Positions 57,501 to 64,000 of a stretch of 64,000 bases of DNA are shown here, one piece after another (the stretch's first letter is position 1; every line of letters starts with the position of its first letter). Under the pieces are notes generated by a model. The model ran no database searches and was not told where the DNA came from. It saw nothing but the letters and a program-made list of their open reading frames with translations. The translations under genes were made by a program, and so were the position numbers. Origin of the DNA: Triatoma infestans (Eukaryota > Arthropoda > Insecta > Hemiptera > Reduviidae); NCBI GenBank assembly GCA_011037195.1, contig JAAEAF010002610.1, positions 62,001 through 126,000 of the forward strand, read 5' to 3'.

Positions 57501-58789
57501 AATATCGGATTCGGAATTGCAATTTTAACTACGCGCACACATACTCAAATCAATTTTTGATCATTTTTCCAATATCAACAAAATAGAAGATTCTTGTAAT
57601 GTCTGATATTGCAAGTCTGTATTAATGAACTTGTGGGAAATTAAGGGAACTAAACGTTTAGTGAAAATTCCTATTTTTACAAACAGCACATCTTTGAGAA
57701 CTGGCTCGGTCGACTGTCTAAATGCTTAACATTAGTGTTTTGTTTTATTTTTATTATTAATTCAAATATTAAAAGAGAAATATCCAAATTTATCCATTGT
57801 GCTTGAAAGTTAAGTGTTAAAATGTTGAAATCTGGTTTTAAATTTGTTTTTCATATAAAGTATGAAATATTTACAAAATGATAAATCAGTTTTATCATTT
57901 TTCTTTAGGAGAAACCAACTCTTTTATTGATACAAATTATAAGTTCTGCTATATAAATTTAAAACTAAAATTATACTATAGTTCTATTATTCTAAATTAT
58001 GTTGTAATACTGATATTACGCTAATAACCTACAATTACCGCTTTACGCTTGTTCATAATAGATTAGTCAGACTACTCTGCTCAAACCAATTGAGAAATTC
58101 TTTATATATTTGTATCTTTTATTTTTAGCCACCCTCCACCTTCCTCAACGTATATTTGATTCTGCAAACTGTTTTTTTTCTTATTCTTCTTCTTGTTCTA
58201 TGATCAGTTTGAATTACAGCTTGATAAGAGCCAGATTCAATTGTTTTTGCCCCTACTTCTTTTCTACATTCTATTATGACTCATCAAATACTGGCGCGCT
58301 TTCTTATTCTGCTGATGTCTTCTTCAACTTTATTTGTTCAATTTGTGCAATTTTTATAGCCATCACTATGTTTGATGTGTTTCGTTTCGTAATATCCTGC
58401 ACACATTCCTAGGCACACATGTATAATATTACTATTAATTTTTTTTTTTTTTTTAACTCTTTTAATGCAATTTTATTTTTATAGCTAGTAGAGATCAGTA
58501 GTATGCCTCCAGTGTATTGTTTATTTATTTATTGTCTTTCGCTGCGCAAGGAAACTATCCAGTCTTTATCCATTTTGTTTTTGGGACTTCTGTATAGTTT
58601 GGTTGTCTTGGCATAAAATTGAGAGGAATACAACTGTAACTTTAAGCTTTTAATCCTTAGTTCTAAGATAATGCGTGGTAGACTCTCACAATACGAGTAA
58701 ATCTAGCTTAAATGTAGATGGTTTAGATCTCAGCAATGTTGGAGAAGATCTGGAATTGCCTTCGATCTAGCGTGCTTTTTTACTTTCTC
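57501..58789. other. no supported feature
   Basis: AT-rich. A 100-codon plus frame (58110-58412), rich in F, S, Y and C, has no recognisable domain and no support as a gene. Confidence 0.45.
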
Positions 58790-59150
58790 TAAGAAGTAAA
58801 GGTGGTGATAGTGACAAATTTTCGAAATTGAGTTTACATGTTTAGAGATCCTCTCAGTACGAAAGAATATATGTAAATATGTGTGTGTGTTTGTGTAAGT
58901 TTGAGTCAAAATATCTCGATAACAAAAACTGCCAGGAAGCTCATTCCTTAATATTCCGTTTAGTTTCCGTTTAATAATATTTTGAACAAAATCCATCAAT
59001 CAGAATAGCGACTTTACTTAATGTTTTTTTTCTCGTCCCGGAATTCTTTCGAAACGGCTCCAACGGATTCTATCCATATACAGAAATTCCTATAACTTTT
59101 ATTTCTTTAATTTTGTCCAAGAAAATTTATTTTCGGGGGTTCTGGAGGAC
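58790..59150 (+). repeat. RepA, diverged 5' part
   Basis: 'ttctctaagaagtaaagg', 'acaaattttcgaaattgag', a GT run, 'ccaggaagctcattcc', 'caaaatccatcaatcagaa' and 'attttcgggggttctgg', in family order. It joins directly to the LINE remnant at 59165. Confidence 0.65.
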
Positions 59151-59164
59151 CTTTAACGTTAAAG

Positions 59165-59870
59165 CTTTAACGTTCGATGTTACATGGGCAGTTCCAAACA
59201 TGGATGTTAGTTTTGGGGCTGCGGTCTATTTGAGACAGGAGATCACTTATCAATATCTCTTGGTGAATGGACCACTGTTTTCCATGCTGAGGTTTATACT
59301 ACTCTTTGGTGAACACTTCCAAGTAGGAACTAGAATGTTCTAGAAGACTAGGAGAGTCTTCTTCCTTGAAGATGTACTTCTAGTCTGGGAACCAGGACGT
59401 ATGGGAATTTTCGGGAACGAGTAGGAGACACATATTTGTCAAGCTGTTCCAACATGTATAGTTTTCCTGTCTAGGATTCATTCCTATGGATGAGCTCAGT
59501 AGGTAGTGGCAGTCTAAGATGGTCATTGGGGGTCCGGACAGGCCTATTAGTGAGACGTTGCTGTGTTTTTCATGGTTCTCTCTCAGGCATCTGGTTGGAT
59601 CCTTTACTGGGCATTGTGTTTTGAGGAGATACCTCTGCATAATGGGGCTCATGCCAGGCTCTTTCGGAGGCTCTTCCAGGTGTTTCTCAGACAGTGGAAG
59701 AAACACCCATTCATCTTATGACAGATTTCTTGGGTTGTGAGTGAATGTTGAAACATGATGATGTCCGTGAAAGAGCTTAGGCAATTTCCCTTTAGGGTTA
59801 TAGTCCCATTTGTTCGGACTGCGGTGAATCGGTTCCGGCTGCATCTCTTTTTTGGGACCTGAACACAGAC
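59165..59870 (+). pseudogene. RNase-H-bearing LINE remnant
   Basis: RNase H start: CYMGSSKHG (DGS motif broken), then ISLGEWTTVFHAEVYTTL (about 59244-59300) with the second acidic residue retained. Then WEPGRMGIFGNE (about 59388-59424), matching WVPGHxGIxGNE. It continues after a stop as KMVIGGPDRPISETLL (59517) and HLVGSFTGHCVLRRYLCIMG (about 59589-59645). The CxxC...H...D/C motif follows with a frame shift (EETPIHLMTDFLG, about 59700-59735). It ends with VIVPFVRTAVNRF near 59830. The same C-terminus occurs at 61973-62404. Confidence 0.75.
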
Positions 59871-59879
59871 TGTGGAATA

Positions 59880-60210
59880 AGTATCTAGTCTCTTCGAGAA
59901 GAACTCAGAAATGAGGAGCAAGTGAAAAGATTACGGCCTTGCACATTCTGTGGAGATGGAGAAGACTCCAAAACACTTCCTAATGCTATCATCCCGAGGA
60001 GATTCGGAAGTGCGGTAAACCTCAACAAGGTGGGGGAGGAAGATATATCCTCCTTAGAACTTTCCCAGATTCTTAGATTCTTCAGAGATCTTAATCTGTA
60101 ACGGGTGCTTTAGGTGAATGGTCTCACCCCTGGCGCGATGGGGTGCCACAACAGTCCTCTTTTGGTTGCACTGCACTTATAACCTCCTCTGCCTCCCCAA
60201 AGCACTTAAT
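59880..60210 (+). pseudogene. second LINE C-terminal remnant with 3' end
   Basis: An open stretch starting near 59906 reads LRNEEQVKRLRPCTFCGDGEDS (split here across two boxes), then AIIPRRFGSA, then SSLELSQILRFFRDLNL and a stop at about 60099. This is the CxxC-type C-terminus of a related but different LINE subfamily. The following 100 bp ('ggcgcgatggggtgccac', 'cctcctctgcctccccaaagc') look like its 3' untranslated region. Its 5' side is truncated and joined directly to the previous remnant. Confidence 0.6.
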
Positions 60211-60774
60211 ATTATTATTTACAACTTTTGGATTTTCTCAAGTACTAGTTCAATAGATGTCGCTTTTGAAGAGGTAGTTGGGTGCGCAATCCTGGGCAAT
60301 ATCTTAGATTGCGTTCACTATATAATGCATGTTTCTCTTGGTTTTTACCCGGTTTCAGATTTCTATTTCATCGTCCAAGTCTAGTTTATCTAAGTTTGTA
60401 GAGAAATATTCAATTCCATCTTTTAATATATTGTGTGACGTCACCATACATGTGGATGTAGTGTGGCAAAAAATATCTGAAGTAATATGTTTTTATTATC
60501 TTTTTTTGTAAATAAATCGTTAAAATATCAATTGTGTATTAATAATTTTGCTTCTTCATAAATTCAGACGAGATTATTATATGAATTATGTCATGCAAGG
60601 GGACACAGATATCTAACTGGAACCCATGCCTTATCTAGCTGAAGATAGTTTTTATCTTAAGGTCATTTGTAAGGCATATAATTTCTATCCATTGAAGTGT
60701 GGGGTCAAAACCTAAATTTTATTTAAATATTTAATGAAAATTATGTAATTTGATATATTGTACTAATTAAGGAT
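60211..60774. other. no recognisable feature
   Basis: AT-rich, unassigned. Confidence 0.4.
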
Positions 60775-61110
60775 GGATGACAAATTTCTCGAATATTGCA
60801 TCAATAATTTTCCATAAACTTGACATACTAACTGCAGTTAGAAGAGTTATCATTATTCTCAGCATCTTTCTAAGGAATTTATTTTTGGAGATTCTCTTTA
60901 TAATATGAAAGGAAATTAAATGTTTCGCCAGACTCCATGTTTAAACAAAATTCCAAAAGTTAACCGAAAGTGCAACTTTTTTGAATAGTTTTCTATGATT
61001 TTTTTGGACTTTTCGCAGGAACAAATCCGAATTTTTTTTGTGTAAATTTGGATAGCTAAATGTCATGAAATCTGCCACTTTTTTGCACCCTAAACAGCTA
61101 AAGTTATAAC
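60775..61110 (+). repeat. RepA fragment, diverged
   Basis: 'aattttccataaacttgaca', 'actaactgcagtta', 'ccatgtttaaacaaaattcc', 'gttaaccgaaagtgcaac' and 'tttctatgattttttt', in family order. Confidence 0.55.
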
Positions 61111-61556
61111 TTACAGTTTGCAATCATATCTAATTGCTAATCTAGGCAAATTTATTAATGCTCATGAAGCCCTCCTTGAAAAAAGAAAGACAATGTAGAA
61201 TAACATGTTAGATTGCCTTTCCAAGAAGCTTTGGTACATATTTAATGAGAAATAACATGCATAGCATTGTATTTCTTAATAAAACATACATCTTGTTTCA
61301 TTATTAAATAATCTATTAGTATAATCTTATTTTGTTTATATAACAACAAATCTGGTGTGAAACACGCACAGAACAACTTTCTCTTATTGTAGTTTACAAA
61401 ATTGCAATCCTCAAATTTTATAGTTACCATACCAAATCTAATGAAATTCATTAGTGTTTTTATGGAGAAAATCGCGAAAACTGAAAAAACTGTACAATAA
61501 AAACGCATTTCCGGTTTACTTAATTTTGTTGCAACTCGGAATATTGGCAATCTATT

Positions 61557-61793
61557 TTTTTTTTTTAATTTAAGGCGCGTCAACATCTATGGTCATTGGG
61601 CGCCCGGAGCCTTCTCCAGTGCACTGCCGGCCTCTAGACAATGTTCTCTCGTTACAGGCAAGACTCTCCATCACCGGGCAGTGAGCAGTAGAGGCTCCTA
61701 GGAAGAAAAAAATCTAAGGAGAGCACAGCTAGACTCGAACCCGGGTCCTCCGCGTGGGAGTACAGTACGCTAGCCGCTTAGCTGTTCCCTTCC
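61557..61793 (-). mobile_element. tRNA-derived SINE with 13-bp target duplication
   Basis: Perfect direct repeat 'tggcaatctattt' at 61544-61556 and 61794-61806. On the minus strand the 5' end is 'gggaacagctaagcggctag'. This holds an A-box-like 'agctaagcggc' and, 40 bp on, the B box 'gggttcgagtc' (about 61730-61740). It is followed by an unrelated GC-rich body and a 3' A-rich tail (T run on plus at 61557-61566). This is the classic layout of a pol III tRNA SINE. The head is too degenerate to be a tRNA gene. Confidence 0.85.
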
Positions 61794-61831
61794 CTGGCAA
61801 TCTATTTGTTTCTAAATAATTTTTTCTAGAT

Positions 61832-62410
61832 GGTTATTTATTATTATTATTATTATTTGTCTGTGGGGAGGGAAACCATAGGCTATACAAAGCTTCACTG
61901 AGCCCGTATAGCTCCCCCAAGAAAAACAACAACAAGCCGGGTCTATAACTAAAATCCAGACCCGGATTTAATCTATCTAAGATTCACCGCGGTCCGAATA
62001 AATCGGACAATAACCTTAAGTAAGCAGATACAGGAAGACAGCCTAAGCTCTTCCACAGACATCCTATTCCGACCAAAAGTCCTGAACCTAATTTCCTCAG
62101 AACCCAAGCAATCAGTCATAAGATGAATGGGTGTTTCCTCTTCTGTCTCACAGACTCTACAAAATGGATTCGGCATGAGCCCCATTATGTAGAGATGTCT
62201 TCTTAAACCATAATGTCCAGTAAGAGATCCAACCAGATGCTTGAGAGCGCTCCGTGAAAAACGCAGCAACGTCTCCCTAATGGCCTTGTCCGGACCCCCG
62301 ATGAGCATTTTGGACTGCCGAAAACCAACTGAGCTCATCCATAAGGATAAATGCTGTGAAGCTGTCCATATGGAAGCTTGACAGACATGTGCCAGAAGAC
62401 ACATGGATTC
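61832..62410 (-). mobile_element. RNase-H LINE 3' fragment with target duplication
   Basis: 'ttctagatg' repeats at 61823-61831 and 62411-62419 (12-13 bp if one indel is allowed). An (AAT)n tail (TTA on plus, about 61836-61856) marks the minus-strand 3' end. It contains a 143-codon open frame (62404-61973) with SKMLIGGPDKAIRETLL, LKHLVGSLTGHYGLRRHLYI and CRVCETEEETPIHLMTDC, the intact CxxC...H...C C-terminal motif. It is 5'-truncated within the region after RNase H. The 3' 200 bp match 13854-14058. Confidence 0.85.
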
Positions 62411-63172
62411 TTCTAGATGTTAGAATTATATGATAAACTAAGATAGTATTTTATAGGAAAACAAAACCCTCCCTAACTCTCTCAAAGTCCCCTTATATGA
62501 GTTTACCCGGAGAAATGTTTCAAATAAGAGTTTTAGCTCTTTATAATATATGTAGCTCACATAGTTAGTTTAAAGAAAATTATTGCAGCCGTTTTAGAGA
62601 AAAATAGCATAAAACTGAAAAATACTTTTCAGTAAAAGCGCACTTTCTGTCATCCGATTTTCTTCAAATTTGGAATTTCAACGACATCTTTAATTCTAAT
62701 GAATATTGTTTAGATGATAGAATTGTATAATAAATTGAATAGTACTTTAGAGGGAAACTAACCCCCGCCTCTCCCCTAAAAGTGCCTTTAATGAATTTTC
62801 CCGTAAAAATGTTACAGATAAAAGTTGTATGTCTTAAATATGTGTAGTTGCCATATGAAGTTTACAGAAAACCGTTGTAACCAATTTTGAGAAAATCGCA
62901 AAAAAAAAAAAGTGAAAAGAAAAAACATTCATTGAATGTGGTACTTCCGGTTGAAGAATTTTGACACATTTACGGTCTGATCCTATAAACGGAATATCAG
63001 TTTGTACTGCGCATTTTAGTTTTTCAAGCTATGCTGTTCAAATACACACTTACCTACACACACACACACACAGAGGCCATTTTTTAAAAACCACTTTCGG
63101 CGAAAAATCGATATCGAAAATTTGACACGATTACAATAATACTTTCTCTTACTAGGAGATGGAGAAAGTAAA

Positions 63173-64000
63173 TAAAAAAGAAAATCATAACTAATATATA
63201 TATTGATTAAATTTTAGTTCATATATGTGTCCGAGAAATTAATTTGGAAAGTAGGTAAATAATATAATATAGTAGCAGTGAATTGTGTTACAACTTTCAG
63301 TTTAAAATGTATAATAATAATAATTCTCATTGTAAGTATAAGGCCTGATGTATGTGGGAGCAGGTCAATTAGTGGTAAAAGCAGTGCAATTAGAAGATAG
63401 TCCGAGGATGATGCTCTGATTCCCTCGACTGGCCGGGCCCTCCTTTATAGCCAGCTATAAGAAATAAGAAAGGGCATAATACTAAAACAAAAAAAGTAAC
63501 ACTAAATGTTCTCATTTCACCAGTTAGTTTCTTTATTGTGTTCCAAAATTAATTTGCTCTATCCATTTTGTGTTGCTGTCTCGTTCATTACTTCAAGGAG
63601 ATTTGGGGATAATGGAGTGATTTGGTCGCTAGGCTCGGTTGCAGTTGTGACATCAGTTAGGCTTAAGAATATAATAGTCATGATTTGATTTTCACAGATT
63701 ATTAAAATATACTTAAGGTATTTATAGCATTGAATGCTCTTACAGGCCCCTCCCCTCGCACATCTTTCCATGGCAATGTATTAATTATTGAACCAGCAAC
63801 TTCCACCAAATTATCTTTCCATCTCCTCCTCTATCTGCTTACTAAAGTGTCTTCTATGTGAATAGAGCACCAGTTAATAAAGTCCATTAGGAAGGAAGTT
63901 TGAGCTATTGGAGTTTCCATTTTAAGACAAAATGGTTCAGTATTCGTCAAAATCGTTGCAGATATTTTTTTTGAAAACTTCGTGAGATCCGCTGTTTGTT
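63173..64000. other. no recognisable feature
   Basis: AT-rich with (AATAAT)n near 63312-63324. Open frames of 60-70 codons only, without motifs. Confidence 0.45.

Larger units (their letters stand above)
61345..63172 (-). repeat. RepA, minus-strand full-length copy with two nested insertions
   Basis: The low end has the terminal phrase on the minus strand ('caaatctggtgtgaaacac', 61348). The high end has the RepA start ('gattacaataatactttctc', then 'ttactaggagatgg' near 63160). Between them the SINE (61557-61793) and LINE piece (61832-62410) interrupt it, each with a target duplication. Removing both leaves one co-linear copy of about 1.0 kb with ACCGGAAGT-type sites at 61511 and 62944 on the minus strand. 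Confidence 0.8.

Noticed and set aside
58110..58412. 100-codon plus open frame
   Set aside because: It is F/S/Y/C-rich with no domain, repeat or splice support. The composition fits chance in pyrimidine-rich AT DNA.
61720..61793. tRNA gene on the minus strand
   Set aside because: A and B boxes are present, but the cloverleaf cannot be completed, and the segment has a SINE body, an A tail and a target duplication.

Overview
This window is AT-rich, gene-poor, transposon-filled nuclear DNA of an animal, most likely an arthropod or similar invertebrate. The evidence is an RTE-type LINE of the kind common in arthropods, several mariner and Tc1 remnants, tRNA-derived SINEs, long homopolymer and AATT-rich tracts, and no bacterial operon or ribosome-binding-site structure. 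The species cannot be fixed from sequence alone. I see no intact cellular protein-coding gene. Two short open stretches (33303-33432 minimum on +, 47880-48045 on -) could be exons but are weak.

The main component is one dispersed family, here called RepA (about 1-1.2 kb, more than 20 full or partial copies on both strands, near-complete at 3586-4580, 25281-26067, 26876-27590, 30790-32005, 40945-41823 and, interrupted, 61345-63172). One end is a short palindrome (CTCTTACTcctAGTAAGAG) and the other ends in GAGTGTTTCACACCAGATTT. Internally a module of about 300 bp is repeated one to three times, each with an ACCGGAAGT motif.

The most unusual component is a set of fold-back elements. Family A (946-1134, 16097-16372, about 16795-16972, 28426-28893, 32104-32170, 45461-45711) carries a hammerhead-ribozyme-like core (CTGANGA, GGGC-GAAC-GCCC stem II, GAAAC, GGTC, and a CATC/GATG stem I in some copies). 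Two copies have perfect 12-13 bp target-site duplications and an AAC-rich tail, which points to retroposition, possibly Penelope/retrozyme-like. Families B (5998-6832) and C (7849-8111) are other long inverted repeats with a related but more decayed core. Family D (14062-14665) is built of nested 20-bp palindromes.

LINEs: an RTE-type element with decayed endonuclease and nearly whole reverse transcriptase (49765-52816); a jockey/CR1-like 3' part (42826-44252); and several copies of an RNase-H-bearing LINE (8112-8391, 10140-11040, 59165-59870, 59880-60210, 61832-62410, 13854-14058). DNA transposons: a nearly full-length Tc1 element with both TIRs (35093-36490, minus) and mariner remnants at 18648-19500, 21900-22430 and 46560-46890 (all minus). 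SINE-like insertions with target duplications lie at 61557-61793, 38399-38609 and 32977-33154. A 47-bp x 7 minisatellite is at 26071-26399.

The nesting gives a relative chronology. RepA is old: Tc1, the family A fold-back, a SINE and a LINE are all inserted into RepA copies. The fold-backs, SINEs and 5'-truncated LINEs with still-perfect target duplications are younger.
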